Shown here piece after piece: positions 29,969-42,924 of a DNA stretch of 64,000 nucleotides (the first letter of the stretch is position 1; each line of letters starts with the position of its first letter). Origin of the DNA: Bradyrhizobium sp. Its GTDB lineage: Bacteria > Pseudomonadota > Alphaproteobacteria > Rhizobiales > Xanthobacteraceae. Position numbers and translations under genes: made by a program. The notes under the pieces are model-generated. The model was not told the DNA's origin. It worked only from the letters and a program-made list of their open reading frames with translations, and searched no databases. The stretch spans positions 1-64,000 of the forward strand of contig NZ_JAURXB010000115.1 in NCBI RefSeq assembly GCF_030654605.1, written 5' to 3'.

Positions 29969-30481
29969 TCAGCGCGTCACGACCACCGTCGTGCCGACGG
30001 AGACGCGCTGGTAGAGATCGGTGATATCGGCGTTCAGCATGCGAATGCAGCCGTAGGAGACGAAGCCACCGACCGAACCCGGCGCGTTGGTGCCGTGGAT
30101 CGCATATTCGCCGCCCGCCAGTGTCATCGCGGCAACGCCCATCGGGTTGCGCGGCGAGCCGCCGGGGATGACGTTCGGCATCGAAGGTCTGTCGCGCTTC
30201 ACTTCCGCCGGCGGCGACCAGGCGGGATTGGTGTACTTGCCGTCGATCCTGGTGGTGCCGGCCCATTGCTTGCCGGCGCGGCCGACGCCGACGGGATAGC
30301 GGACCGCGCGACCCTGCTCGACGACGAGATAGAGCCGGCGCTCATTGGTCTTCACCACGATCGTTCCCGGCGAATAGTCGCCGCGGAAACCGACGATGTC
30401 CGGGCGCGCCTCGGCCGCGGTCGACAGCAGGGCCCCCGCCCCGATGGTGGCTGCCAGCGCCACCGCAATCCTCAACGACAT
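29969..30481 (-). CDS. L,D-transpeptidase (YkuD domain), exported
   Basis: Signal peptide; HGTN...SYGCIRM catalytic motif. Confidence 0.95.
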   Translation of the reverse strand: MSLRIAVALAATIGAGALLSTAAEARPDIVGFRGDYSPGTIVVKTNERRLYLVVEQGRAVRYPVGVGRAGKQWAGTTRIDGKYTNPAWSPPAEVKRDRPSMPNVIPGGSPRNPMGVAAMTLAGGEYAIHGTNAPGSVGGFVSYGCIRMLNADITDLYQRVSVGTTVVVTR

Positions 30482-30890
30482 CAATCTCTCCACTTTAACT
30501 CGGGACGCCCCTGGGGCCGTCAAATTTCCGAAAGGCCTGCAAAATATCGGTTCGCCCGCGCATTCTTGACCGCGCGGCTTAACCAACCGGTTTCGAGGCC
30601 GGGCTCTGAGCCCGTTCAATGCGGACCAACAAAGGAAATGTTGAGAACAAAGTAAATGACTTGAAAACAACACTCGGCAGGAAAGCGCAGGCGCGAAGCG
30701 GTCTTCCCTGACGATCGTGTGAGGAGGCGCGAAAATCCTCGTGTCCCGGACGCGACGCGCCACGAAGTGACGCGGCGCAGAGCCGGGACCCACGGGACAG
30801 AAACGGTGCTGCGAGATGGACCCCGGATCTGCAGCGCATCGCTGGCGCGCTGCGCTTTGCCCGGGGAACGGGTCTTGGAGACCCCGCCCC

Positions 30891-32843
<1,953 letters not shown>

Positions 32844-33236
32844 GTTACCCTCCACCCATGCGGCCAGTGAACGCGAGCACTGCAGGCCGTCCCGTTTGTT
32901 GCAACGATTATGCGTCGGGCCTAGCGGCACCGACAAGCGGAAGAAATAGGACATTAGGCGGGGTTCCCCCGCCATGCGCAGGATCAAGCCGCCGCCGGTC
33001 GGCCCCGCCGCAGGCGCCGGGCTCCATCACGATCGCGTTGGCCGTTAGCCAAAAAACCTCTGCATGGCGCCCATTCCGTCTCTAGCGGTATTTACGAACC
33101 GTTCGGGCCAGGGGACGGACTAGCGCTGCCGGCGATTACCCCCTAAATGGCCTCCCCGGGGGTCAGACCCCCGCCGGAACCAAAGACCGATAATCGGCAT
33201 TACCGGACGAACAGTTGGAGCAAGGCGTCTAAAGCC

Positions 33237-34421
33237 ATGATGGATCAGCAGAATTTCGAGGCTGCGCGGCCCGTTTCCGCCGATCCTGCCGTTGAACTGG
33301 CGAAAGCGCTGGGCCAACTGCCGAAACTGGCACCCGCCGCCAGGCCGGCCCCCGCTGCCAAAACTGCCCTCAAGACCACTGCCAAGACCACTGCGAAGAC
33401 GTCGGTGGAAGACCTCGCCGAGGAGCATGGCCTCAAGCTCGGCGACCAGAACGAGCTCACCATCCGCCGCATCAAGCGCGGCAAGAACTATTCCTTCGTG
33501 CGCGCCAACGGCACTGCGGTCCGCCATGCCGGCACTATCAAGCGCCTGCATTCGATGGCGGTACCGCCGGCCTATGCCGAGGTTCGCTATTCTCCCGATC
33601 CCTCCTCGCACCTGCAGGCGGTCGGCCGCGATGCCGCGGGCCGGCTGCAATACCGCTATCACTCGGACTGGGAGAAGGTCCGCGAACGGCGCAAGGCACA
33701 CCGGCTGGCGCGGCTGGTCGGTGCCCTGCCGAAAATTCGCCGCAACGTCTCGATGCACCTCTCGGGCGATACGCCGACCCGCGAATTCGCGCTTTCGGCG
33801 GTGATCGAGCTGATCGCGCGTACCGCGATCCGGCCCGGCAATGAATCCTACGCGAAGCTCAATGGCACCCGCGGCGCCACCACGCTGTTGAAGTCCAACG
33901 TCGTGGTCGAGGACGACAACCTCGTGTTGACCTTCAAGGCCAAGGGCGGCAAGGCCGTGCGCAAGGAATGCGACGCCGCCAAGCTGGTGCGCGCCATCGG
34001 CATCCTGCGCACCGTGCCCGGCAAACGCATGTTCCAGTATCGCGACGGGTCCGGCACGGTTCGCGCGGTCTCCACCACCACCGTGAACGCGTTCCTGCGC
34101 GAGATCGCCGGCATCAAGATTTCGCTGAAGGATTTCCGCACCCTGATGGCATCCGCCGTGGTGCTGGAATCGCTGTCGCGGATTTCGCCGGCCGCCAGCG
34201 CGCACGGCCGCAAGAAGCAGGTGCTGGACGCGGTGCGCGCCGCCGCCGACGAACTGTCGAATACCCCGGCGATCTGCCGCAAGAGCTACGTCCACGACAC
34301 CATCGTCACCGCCTTCGAGGACGGCATCCTCGAACGCTTCGCGGCGACCATGAAGGGCTATCGCTCGCAGTCGAAGCGCGAGCAGCTGCTGGCGCAAGTG
34401 GTCGCGACCGCGGCGGCTTGA
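33237..34421 (+). CDS. Type IB DNA topoisomerase
   Basis: FALSAVIELIARTAIRPGNESY, NTPAICRKSYVHDTI (active-site Tyr region). Confidence 0.93.
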   Translation: MMDQQNFEAARPVSADPAVELAKALGQLPKLAPAARPAPAAKTALKTTAKTTAKTSVEDLAEEHGLKLGDQNELTIRRIKRGKNYSFVRANGTAVRHAGTIKRLHSMAVPPAYAEVRYSPDPSSHLQAVGRDAAGRLQYRYHSDWEKVRERRKAHRLARLVGALPKIRRNVSMHLSGDTPTREFALSAVIELIARTAIRPGNESYAKLNGTRGATTLLKSNVVVEDDNLVLTFKAKGGKAVRKECDAAKLVRAIGILRTVPGKRMFQYRDGSGTVRAVSTTTVNAFLREIAGIKISLKDFRTLMASAVVLESLSRISPAASAHGRKKQVLDAVRAAADELSNTPAICRKSYVHDTIVTAFEDGILERFAATMKGYRSQSKREQLLAQVVATAAA

Positions 34422-34430
34422 CCTTTCTTC

Positions 34431-34579
34431 CTTCTCCCCTTGTGGGAGAAGGTGGCGCGAAGCGCCGGATGAGGGGTCTCTATCCGCGGGCAAACTATCC
34501 GTTGAGCCAACCCCTCACCCGTCTCGAATGCGCTAACCGCGCATTCGATCCACCCTCTCCCACAAGGGGAGAGGGGAAG
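34431..34579. repeat. Palindromic repeat, family 3
   Basis: CTTCTCCCCTTGTGGGAGAAGGTGGCGCGAAGCGCCGGATGAGGGG ... CCCTCTCCCACAAGGGGAGAGGGGAAG. Confidence 0.85.
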
Positions 34580-34594
34580 CCGGTCAGCCGCCAA

Positions 34595-35870
34595 CTAAGT
34601 CATCATTCTCGGAGAATTGGGCGCCGAATGGCCTGACGGCGCAGCGAAGGGCTGCGCGTGAATCATTCCCCCGGCGGCGTGGGCGTTGGACAGGAACACG
34701 ACATTCCTGCCGCCCCGCTTGGCGTCGTAAAGGGCGTCGTCGGCCCATTTTGCGACCATCTCCGGCGCGGCATCTTCCCGCGCGAACGCGACGCCGAGGC
34801 TGATCGTCACCACGCCGCTGGAGCCGTCCGCGGGATGAATTCCGGGATTGACGATGGCGAGCGCTTCCACCGAGCTGCGGATGCGTTGCGCGATGGCCCA
34901 GGCGCGATCGGGCGAAGTGTCGGCGAGCACGACGAGGAATTCCTCGCCGCCATAGCGGAAGACGGCGTCTTCGCACCGATTCCTCGATCGCCTTCGCCAC
35001 CCGTCTGATGCAATCGTCGCCGGCAGCATGGCCGGCGGTATCGTTCAATAGTTTGAACAAGTCGATATCGGCCATGATGAACGCGATACGGGCTTTCGGG
35101 ATCGCCGGGTCACGCCAGAGCCGATCGATGAGATCGGTCGCCGAACGGCGGTTGGCCAGCCCGGTGAGGGGGTCGCGCGTCGCCAGTATTTCCAGCTGGC
35201 GATTGGCGCTTTGCAGCGCGTCGCTGCGATACTGGTTGCGCAAGGACATCAGGAAGGCTTTTTGACCGAGGATCGATTGGGTCTTCCGCGCGATCGTCGC
35301 CGCATACATTCCAATCGCATAAAAGATCGACGTTCCGATCGCTTCCTTGAGTTCGATCTGGGGGTTGAAGATTTCAAAGCCAAAAAAAATCGCCGCGGAA
35401 GAGACCATCAGGGACAGCGTCCAGATATAGTCGACGTTGAGAACGACGAGGGCGATCGTGTTCACGAACATGACGCTGATCAGGATACGCTCATAACCGG
35501 CGCCGCCGGCCGCGACGGCGAGCAAGCCGTAAGCAAGCATGACGCTGCTCATCAGCAGCATGATCGACAGGCCCAGGATGGAGGCGCTGCGGGGCTTTCG
35601 CCAGACAAGGTAAGTACAGGCGTGCAACGCCGGAACCAGCACCCCGCTGATGGCGGCAGTGAGCCAAAGCAGGTGGGGAGCGAGAAGGTAGCTGACCGGT
35701 ACGAAGCTGATGCTGATCAGCGCGACCCAGACCATCCATGAGCGGGCAATCTTGCTTCGTTGCGGCCAGTCCTTGGCGCGATACAGGCGATCCATCTCGG
35801 GAGAAAACCGGATGTCGCGCGTGCGCTGTGACAGCAGCCGCTCGGTCTCGGCTTCGAGAGCAGGCGTCAT
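34595..35870 (-). pseudogene. Frameshifted membrane diguanylate cyclase (6-TM plus GGDEF domain)
   Basis: N-terminal TM and first half of GGDEF domain (ADIDLFKLLNDTAGHAAGDDCIRRVAKAIEES) in one frame, CEDAVFRYGGEEFLVVLAD... in another. Confidence 0.82.
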
Positions 35871-36073
35871 GGACACGGGCGCCGTGTCGTCGCACGGCGT
35901 CGGATTCCGGCGGCTGGCACCCGATTTCAAAACCTGGTCCTCCTCCCGCCCTGCTTGCCGCACGGTCCGGAGTAAGCGCCTGAATTGCTAAATTTCTCCT
36001 GCAGCGAGGGCAGAGGAGTAGTTACACGGCAATGAGCGGTTTTATGATACCGATCTCGGCGTGAAGGGAACTG

Positions 36074-36487
36074 CTACATCCCGCCCATCTTGCAGACGAT
36101 CTTCCATTCCTCCGCCGTCACCGGCTGCACTGACAGCCGCGAATATTTCACCAGCGCCATCTCGGTCAGCCGCTTGTCGGCCTTGATGGCGGCCATCGTC
36201 ACCGGAATCTTCAGCGGCTTGCCGGCTTTGATATCCACGCAGACGAATTTTTCGCTTTTGTCGGTGGGATCCGGATAGGCTTCCTTGATGATCTCGGCGA
36301 TGCCGACGATCTCCTTGCCCTCGTTGGAGTGATAGAAGAAGGCGAGGTCGCCCTTCTTCATCTTCACGAGATTCTGCCGCGCCGTAAAATTGCGCACGCC
36401 GGTCCAGGCTTCGCCCTTTGCGCCCTTGGCCACCTGTTGGTCCCACGACCAGGTCGAGGGTTCCGATTTCACCAGCCAGTAGTTCAT
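36074..36487 (-). CDS. EVE domain protein
   Basis: MNYWLVKSEPSTWSWDQQ...GVRNFTARQNLVKMKKGDLAFFYHS. Confidence 0.95.
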   Translation of the reverse strand: MNYWLVKSEPSTWSWDQQVAKGAKGEAWTGVRNFTARQNLVKMKKGDLAFFYHSNEGKEIVGIAEIIKEAYPDPTDKSEKFVCVDIKAGKPLKIPVTMAAIKADKRLTEMALVKYSRLSVQPVTAEEWKIVCKMGGM

Positions 36488-36504
36488 GACACCTACCATC
36501 CATC

Positions 36505-36622
36505 CGTCATGGCCGGACTCGTTCCGGCCATCCACGTCTTCTGCCCGATCCCAATATCAAGACGTGGATGCCCGCGGGGTCAAGCGCGGAGACGCGCTTC
36601 GCGCTTTTGCGCGGGCATGACG
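36505..36622. repeat. Palindromic repeat, family 1 (CGTCATGGCCGGACT...GCCATCCACGTC...GACGTGGATGCCCGC...GGGCATGACG)
   Basis: Matches 46831-46920, 53491-53581, 61281-61372; this copy carries an insertion in one arm. Confidence 0.85.
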
Positions 36623-36631
36623 AAGGGTACG

Positions 36632-37612
36632 TCATCCCTCTGCCTTGAACGGGCGCGTCAGCAGGCTTTCGATCGCTTGGTCGATCGAAGCCTGGCCGCT
36701 CAATATCGCCGCGACCGCCGACGATACCGGCATATCGACGTTCTGCGAAGTCGCCAGCTCGATCAGAACGGGCGCGGTAAACTCGCCTTCGGCGAGCTTC
36801 CCCGATGGCCGTGGCTCGCCGCGTCCCAGCGCTGCGCCGAGGGCAAAATTGCGCGACTGCACGCTGGAGCAGCTCAGGATCAGGTCGCCGAGGCCGGAGA
36901 GGCCCGCCATGGTTTCGCTGCGCGCACCGCAGGCGCGGCCGAGCCGCACCAATTCGCTGAAGCCGCGCGTGGTCAGGGCCGCCTGCGCCGAGGCACCGAG
37001 CTTGCGGCCGACCACGATGCCGGCGGCGATCGCGAGCACGTTCTTGGCGGCACCGCCGATCTCGACGCCGCGGACATCCGAGGTGTGATAGGGCCGGAAG
37101 GTCGAAGACCCCAGCGCTTGCACCAGCTCACTGGCAAGCCGCTCGTCCTTCGCCGCCAGCGTCACCGCGGTGGGAAGGCCGCGCGCCACGTCGTCGGCAA
37201 AGCTCGGCCCCGACAGGATGGCGGCAACCGCAGCAGGTGCGGCTTCGGAAATCACCTCGGTCATGAAGTGATGGGTGCCGCGCTCGATACCCTTGGCGCA
37301 GGCGATCACGGGCGTGCCGTTGGCCAGATGAGGCGCCAACGTGGTCACCGCCGCTCGCAGATGCTGCGCCGGCGTTGCGATCAGCAGGATGTCGGCGCGG
37401 GCGGCAACCGCCATGTCGGCGATCACTTCGATGCCTGCATTCAGACGCACGCCGGGCAGGCGCGGATTCTCCCGCGTCGCCGCGATCTGCGCGGCGATCG
37501 CGGCATCGCGCGCGCAAAGCACGACCTCGCGGCCGGCCCGCGCCGCGACCGCGGCCAGCGCCGTCCCCCAGGCGCCGGCGCCGATCACGCTGATGGAGTT
37601 AAAGGACGGCAT
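36632..37612 (-). CDS. gpsA: NAD(P)H-dependent glycerol-3-phosphate dehydrogenase
   Basis: [45 protein letters not shown]. Confidence 0.96.
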   Translation of the reverse strand: MPSFNSISVIGAGAWGTALAAVAARAGREVVLCARDAAIAAQIAATRENPRLPGVRLNAGIEVIADMAVAARADILLIATPAQHLRAAVTTLAPHLANGTPVIACAKGIERGTHHFMTEVISEAAPAAVAAILSGPSFADDVARGLPTAVTLAAKDERLASELVQALGSSTFRPYHTSDVRGVEIGGAAKNVLAIAAGIVVGRKLGASAQAALTTRGFSELVRLGRACGARSETMAGLSGLGDLILSCSSVQSRNFALGAALGRGEPRPSGKLAEGEFTAPVLIELATSQNVDMPVSSAVAAILSGQASIDQAIESLLTRPFKAEG

Positions 37613-37711
37613 GGCGGCGGGCCTTGGCCAGAGCGGGATGGATCAATTCAGGTTGCTGCACGGTATCGAGATACGGCGATTCTATCTTTGCATGGGGTTG
37701 TTTTCGATATT

Positions 37712-38785
37712 TTAGAATGCCGCCCGCGTCCTGCCATATCCGGCCGGTGCCGTGGCGTTGGCATCGAGCAGCCAGCGCGCGCGGGGGGCGGCGTCCATGG
37801 TGTCGACCATGCCCAGCGCCAGCCGCTCCGCGCCGGCCCAGGCGATCATCGCGCCATTGTCGGTGCAGAGCGCCGGCGGCGGAATGATCAGCGTGGTCTG
37901 CGCTTTGGCGGCGACATCCTGCAGCGCGCCGCGGATCGTCTGGTTGGCGGCGACGCCGCCGGCGGCGACCAGCGCGCGCGGCGGGCCGAACTGCTCGTGA
38001 AACAGCCGCAGGCCGACGCTCAACCGATCCGCCGTCGATTCCAGCACCGCGGCCTGGAAGCCGGCGCAGAGATCGCTGATGTCCTGCGGCTCCAGCGGGA
38101 CCAGCCGGCTGGCTTCGTTACGCACCGCGGTCTTCAATCCCGACAGCGAAAAATTGGCGTCGGCGCGTCCGAGCATCGGCCGCGGCAAGGCAAACCTCTT
38201 GGCGTCGCCGCCGACCGCGGCGCGCTCGACTTCCGGCCCGCCCGGATAGGGCAGGCCAAGCATTTTGGCCACCTTGTCGAAGGCTTCGCCCATGGCGTCG
38301 TCGACGGTGGTGCCGAGCCGGACATAATTGCCGACGCCGATCACGGCGACGATCTGGGTGTGGCCGCCGGAGGCGAGAAACAGGCAATAGGGAAACGCCA
38401 GCGCGCAGGTCAGCCGCGGCGTCAGCGCGTGGGCCTCGAGATGGTTCACCGCGATCAGCGGCGTATCGTGCACCATCGCTATCGCTTTCGCGGTGGTGAG
38501 GCCGACGATCACGCCGCCGATCAGGCCGGGCCCCGCGGCGGCGGCGACCGCCGAAAGTTTGGAGTAGGCGACCCCCGCCTGCTTCATCGCGCTGTCGACG
38601 ATGCCGTCGAGCACATCGACATGGGCGCGCGCCGCGATCTCCGGCACCACGCCGCCGAAGGCGGCATGTTCCTCGGTCTGCGAGCGCACGATATTGGACA
38701 GAATGCGCCCCGACCCGTCGCTCAGGCGCTCGACCACGGCGGCTGCGGTTTCATCGCAGGTGGTCTCGATTCCCAGCACCAGCAT
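37712..38785 (-). CDS. tsaD: tRNA N6-adenosine threonylcarbamoyltransferase
   Basis: [43 protein letters not shown]. Confidence 0.98.
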   Translation of the reverse strand: MLVLGIETTCDETAAAVVERLSDGSGRILSNIVRSQTEEHAAFGGVVPEIAARAHVDVLDGIVDSAMKQAGVAYSKLSAVAAAAGPGLIGGVIVGLTTAKAIAMVHDTPLIAVNHLEAHALTPRLTCALAFPYCLFLASGGHTQIVAVIGVGNYVRLGTTVDDAMGEAFDKVAKMLGLPYPGGPEVERAAVGGDAKRFALPRPMLGRADANFSLSGLKTAVRNEASRLVPLEPQDISDLCAGFQAAVLESTADRLSVGLRLFHEQFGPPRALVAAGGVAANQTIRGALQDVAAKAQTTLIIPPPALCTDNGAMIAWAGAERLALGMVDTMDAAPRARWLLDANATAPAGYGRTRAAF

Positions 38786-38920
38786 TGACGTGTCGTTACC
38801 CAATTTGAGCCCTTGCGCTATCGGCCAAAGCGGCGTTTGCCTATCCTCGCGTAGCACTGCGGGGTCTCAAAGTGCAATCGTCCGTTGCTCCTGAAATCCA
38901 GCGCCAAAAGAACACGACGC

Positions 38921-39652
38921 ATGGCCGTTCTCGTTACCCGCCCGCATCCCGACGATGAAGCCACGGCCATGGCGCTTCGCGACCGAGGCTTTGAGGTGCT
39001 GCAGGCGCCGATGCTGCGGTTCGAGCCGGTCGCGTTCCATGACGATCTGGACGCGCGCTACGGCGCGGTGGTTGTCACCAGTGCCAACGCGCTGCGCGGC
39101 ATCGAACTCAAGGGCCACCGGCTGCACGAGTTGCCGCTGTTCGCGGTCGGTGAGCATACCGCCAGCGCCGCGCGCCGCGCCGGGTTTACCCATGTGATGC
39201 CGGCCAGCGGCGACGCTGCCGGCTTGCGCGACCTGGTGCTGGCAAGGGTCAAGGCGAAGGAGCTGAAGAAAGCCTCGACGCTGCTGTATCTGGCCGGCGC
39301 CGATCTGGCCCGGGATCTGGCCGGCGAACTCGGCGAAAGCGGTCTGCGGGTCGTCACCCACACCACCTACCGGATGGTCCCAATGGCGAGCCTGCCGCGC
39401 GAGGTTTGCGACGCGTTCGCCGCCAGCCGGATCGAGGCGGTGCTGCACTATTCACGCCGCAGCGCGCGCGCCTTTCTGGATGCGGCGCGGGCCGGTGGCG
39501 TCGAAATATCGGCGTTGTCGATTCCGCAAGGCTGCATCTCCGCCGCCGTCGCGGCCGTGCTCCGCGAGGCCGGGGCGACGCAGGTCATGGTGGCGGCGAC
39601 GCCGGATGAAAATGCCCTGTTCGGGGCGCTTGAGCGTGCGTTGCGGGCCTGA
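38921..39652 (+). CDS. hemD: Uroporphyrinogen-III synthase
   Basis: MAVLVTRPHPDDEATAMALRDRGFEVLQAPMLRFEPV; upstream of mitofilin-like and hemY genes. Confidence 0.88.
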   Translation: MAVLVTRPHPDDEATAMALRDRGFEVLQAPMLRFEPVAFHDDLDARYGAVVVTSANALRGIELKGHRLHELPLFAVGEHTASAARRAGFTHVMPASGDAAGLRDLVLARVKAKELKKASTLLYLAGADLARDLAGELGESGLRVVTHTTYRMVPMASLPREVCDAFAASRIEAVLHYSRRSARAFLDAARAGGVEISALSIPQGCISAAVAAVLREAGATQVMVAATPDENALFGALERALRA

Positions 39653-39715
39653 TCGCGGTAAGAGGATCAGGTCGAATCCCGTAACGTTCGCCACAATTGA
39701 TGAGGAACCGTCATA

Positions 39716-40870
39716 ATGGTCGATGACAGGCCCGAAGATGCCGGACCAGCGCCCGATACCGGCCGTGCCAGGCGCGAGCCGCCGACCATCGACCTCGAGG
39801 CGACGGAGGTCTCCGGCGAGACCCGAAAGACGGCCCCCGCCGCCGAAGCGGAGCCGGACCCATCGCCGCCGCGGCCTGCGCCGGCGAGGAGTTCCGCGGC
39901 GCTCGTGGGAGCCCTTTCGGGCGCCAGCGCCGCCGCGCTGGTGCTCGGCGCTGCCTGGTTCGCGGGATGGCCGCTAACGACGTCGCCGCCAGCCCCGGCG
40001 CCTCAAGCCAATTCCCTGATCAGTTCCGCCGCCGTCGATGACCTTGCGGCGCGCCTCGCCAGCATGGAGGCCAAGGTAGCCACGCCCGCTGCCGTTGCCA
40101 CGCCAGATCCGACGGTCGCCGCGCGCTCGGAAGCCCTGGAAAAATCGCTGGCCGCGTTGCGCGGCGAGCTTGCGGCGCAGCGGGCGCAATCGGACAAACT
40201 CGCTTCAGCCATCAACGACGCGAAATCGGCGCCGCAAGCCGCACCCCCGCCGGACCTGTCCGCGATCAACGAACGCATTGCCCAGATCGAACGCGCCGCC
40301 AGCGCGCAGAATGCGGAGCTCAGCAAGGAAATCGCCAAGCCGGCCGACGATGTGCCGCTGCGCCGCATCGTGGCGGCGGCCCTGCTCGACGTTCTCGTTC
40401 GAACCGGCGATCCCTATCCCGCGGCGATTAGTGCAGCGAAAGCGCTGGCGCCGAATCCGGAGGCCTTGAAACCGCTGGAAGGCTTTGCGGCTTCCGGGGT
40501 GCCAAGCGCCAACAGCCTGAGCCGCGAATTGCTGACGCTGGTGCCAAAATTGTCGCCCCCGGCGCCTGAAACCTCGACGACAGGTACCGGCATTGTCGAC
40601 CGGCTGCAGGCGGGTGCCGCCAAACTCGTCCGTATCGAGCGTAGCGACGCCGTCGGCACCGATCGCGGCGCGGTGGTGGCGCGGGTCACGGCGGCGGCGT
40701 TGCGCAACGATTTCGCCGAGGCGCGGCGCGAATTGAAGTCGCTGGCGCCGGCCGATCGCGCCGCCGCGCAAGCCTGGCTAGACAAGGCCGATGCCCGCGA
40801 TGCCGCGCTCGCGGCCTCCCGCCAATTCGCCGCCGATGCGATGGCGACGCTCGCCAAACCTGTTCAATAA
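39716..40870 (+). CDS. COG4223/mitofilin (Mic60)-like membrane protein
   Basis: Disordered acidic N-terminus, single TM, coiled coil, C-terminal helical domain; position between hemD and hemY. Confidence 0.82.
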   Translation: MVDDRPEDAGPAPDTGRARREPPTIDLEATEVSGETRKTAPAAEAEPDPSPPRPAPARSSAALVGALSGASAAALVLGAAWFAGWPLTTSPPAPAPQANSLISSAAVDDLAARLASMEAKVATPAAVATPDPTVAARSEALEKSLAALRGELAAQRAQSDKLASAINDAKSAPQAAPPPDLSAINERIAQIERAASAQNAELSKEIAKPADDVPLRRIVAAALLDVLVRTGDPYPAAISAAKALAPNPEALKPLEGFAASGVPSANSLSRELLTLVPKLSPPAPETSTTGTGIVDRLQAGAAKLVRIERSDAVGTDRGAVVARVTAAALRNDFAEARRELKSLAPADRAAAQAWLDKADARDAALAASRQFAADAMATLAKPVQ

Positions 40871-40906
40871 CAAGCCTGTTCAATAGACCTGCACGATAGG
40901 ACCTTC

Positions 40907-42619
40907 ATGTATCGGATCATTCTGTACCTGGTGTTGATCGCGCTCGCAGCGGCTGGCGCTGCATGGGTCGCCGATCAGGGCGGCGATGTCGCGCTGAATT
41001 GGGGCGGCTGGCGTATCCAGGCCTCGCTGCCGGTGTTCGCGCTGGCGCTGGGCATCACCATTGTCGCCGTCATGCTGGTATGGGCGATCCTGCGCGCGCT
41101 GTGGGGCGCGCCGCAGCGTCTGAAGCACCGGCGGCGCGAACGCCGCCAGGCGCGCGGCCGCCATGCCATCACGCAAGGATTGCTGGCGATCGGTCACGGC
41201 GATTCCGCTGCGGCGCGCCGCCATGCCGATGTCGCGCGCCGCGATGCCGGGCACGATCCGCTGGCGCTGCTGCTGCACGCGCAATCCGCCCAGATGGACG
41301 GCGACCGCGAAGGCGCGCAACGCGCTTTCCGCGCCATGGCAGAGCGCGAGGACACACGATTGTTGGGCCTGCGCGGGCTGTTCATCGAAGCGCAGCGTGC
41401 CGACGATCCGGTCGGCGCGGTCATGATCGCCGAAGAGGCGCTGAAGCTGGCGCCGGCCTCGATCTGGGCCTCGCATGCCTTGCTCGGCTTCCGTTGCGCC
41501 AAGGGCGACTGGAGCGGCGCGCTTGCTATTCTCGACAACAATCTCGCCTCGGGGCTGATCGACAAGGCCACCTACCGGCGCCAGCGCGGCGTGCTGCTGA
41601 CGGCGCGCGCGCTGGAGCTGGAGAAGGTCGACCGCGACAAGTCGCGCGAAAGCGCGATGGAAGCGATCAAGCTGGCGCCGACGCTGGTGCCGGCTGCGGT
41701 GCTGGCGAGCAAGTATCAGACCGAGGCGCATCAGATCCGGCGTTCGATGCGGATCGTGGAGACGGCCTGGCTGGCGCAGCCGCATCCCGATCTCGCCGAT
41801 GCCTATGCGCATGTGAAGCTCGGCGATTCCGCGCGGCAGCGGCTGGTGCGGATCGAGACGCTGGCGGCGAAGGCGCCTGGCCATATCGAAAGCGCGCTGG
41901 CGATCGCGCGCGCCGCGATCGATGCCGCGGAATACGAGCGCGCGCGGGCCGCGCTGGCGCGGTTCATCGCGGTGCCGACGCAGCGGGTGGCGCTGCTGAT
42001 GGCGGAAATCGAGCGCACCGAGCATGGCGACAGCGGCCGGGCGCGGGCTTGGACCTTGCGCGCGGTGCGCGCGCAGCACGATCCGGTGTGGACCGCGGAC
42101 GGCTATGTCAGCGATCGCTGGCGGCCGGTGTCGCCGGTATCCGGGCGGCTGGATGCGTTTCAATGGCAGACGCCGCTGGCGGCACTGCCGTCCGACAGCA
42201 GCGCCGCCATCGAAGCCTTCGCCCTCGAAGAGGAGATGCTGGCGCCGCCGCGCCGTGTCGAGCCGCCGAAACAGCCCGAAGCCGAGGTGACCGCCGAGGA
42301 GGCCTCGCCGCCGGCTGCGGCGCAGGACAATTCCCCGACCCTGGCGCCGGCGGCCGAACCGGCCGCTGCGGCCGAGTCCGAACCGGTGCCCGCGCCGTCC
42401 CCGCCGCCGGTCGAACCCGTGGCCCCGGCGCCTGCGCCGCTGTTCCGTGCCCGCCAGGATATTCCCAAGACCATTCCCCAGGTGATCCCCATCGTGCGGG
42501 CGCCCGACGACCCCGGAATCGACGACGATCCCGCCAGCGAGGAATTCAGGGAACAATTGAGCCCGACACAGAGCCAGGCCGGCGGCTGGCGCGGGTTTCT
42601 GTCCCGATGGGGGAGCTGA
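40907..42619 (+). CDS. hemY: HemY family protein (TM plus TPR)
   Basis: MYRIILYLVLIALAAAGAAWVADQGGDVALNWGGWRIQASLPV. Confidence 0.9.
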   Translation: MYRIILYLVLIALAAAGAAWVADQGGDVALNWGGWRIQASLPVFALALGITIVAVMLVWAILRALWGAPQRLKHRRRERRQARGRHAITQGLLAIGHGDSAAARRHADVARRDAGHDPLALLLHAQSAQMDGDREGAQRAFRAMAEREDTRLLGLRGLFIEAQRADDPVGAVMIAEEALKLAPASIWASHALLGFRCAKGDWSGALAILDNNLASGLIDKATYRRQRGVLLTARALELEKVDRDKSRESAMEAIKLAPTLVPAAVLASKYQTEAHQIRRSMRIVETAWLAQPHPDLADAYAHVKLGDSARQRLVRIETLAAKAPGHIESALAIARAAIDAAEYERARAALARFIAVPTQRVALLMAEIERTEHGDSGRARAWTLRAVRAQHDPVWTADGYVSDRWRPVSPVSGRLDAFQWQTPLAALPSDSSAAIEAFALEEEMLAPPRRVEPPKQPEAEVTAEEASPPAAAQDNSPTLAPAAEPAAAAESEPVPAPSPPPVEPVAPAPAPLFRARQDIPKTIPQVIPIVRAPDDPGIDDDPASEEFREQLSPTQSQAGGWRGFLSRWGS

Positions 42620-42638
42620 TTTAGGGAGATTTCGGAGA

Positions 42639-42659
42639 GCGTTTTTCTTGCAAAAACGC
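42639..42659. terminator. Candidate hairpin after hemY (GCGTTTTTCTTGCAAAAACGC)
   Basis: 8-bp stem with A/T-rich inner arms. Confidence 0.4.
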
Positions 42660-42720
42660 CTCCTGCCCGATATCAGGGGCCAGCGTTTTCAGGCCGCTGC
42701 CTGAGCGCATCGCTTGGTCC

Positions 42721-42796
42721 GCCGCAATAGCTCAGTTGGTAGAGCACGTCATTCGTAATGACGGGGTCACAGGTTCGAGTCCTGTTTGCGGCACCA
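42721..42796 (+). tRNA. tRNA-Thr (CGT)
   Basis: Acceptor GCCGCAA/TTGCGGC, anticodon loop TTCGTAA, GGTTCGAGTCC, encoded CCA. Confidence 0.97.
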
Positions 42797-42924
42797 GTTT
42801 CCTCCTAAGATATCTAAAGATTGCTATTACGTCGGCTTGGCGTCGGACCGCGATATGAGCGGCGCATGGTCGCCGTGACGATCGGCTCTGCATACTCGTG
42901 CTGCGGAAAACGAGGACGTTGTTG

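Noticed and set aside
36329-38788. 819-aa plus-strand ORF
   Set aside because: Antisense to EVE, gpsA and tsaD; spans three well-supported genes and a repeat
40880-42556. 558-aa minus-strand ORF
   Set aside because: Antisense shadow of hemY
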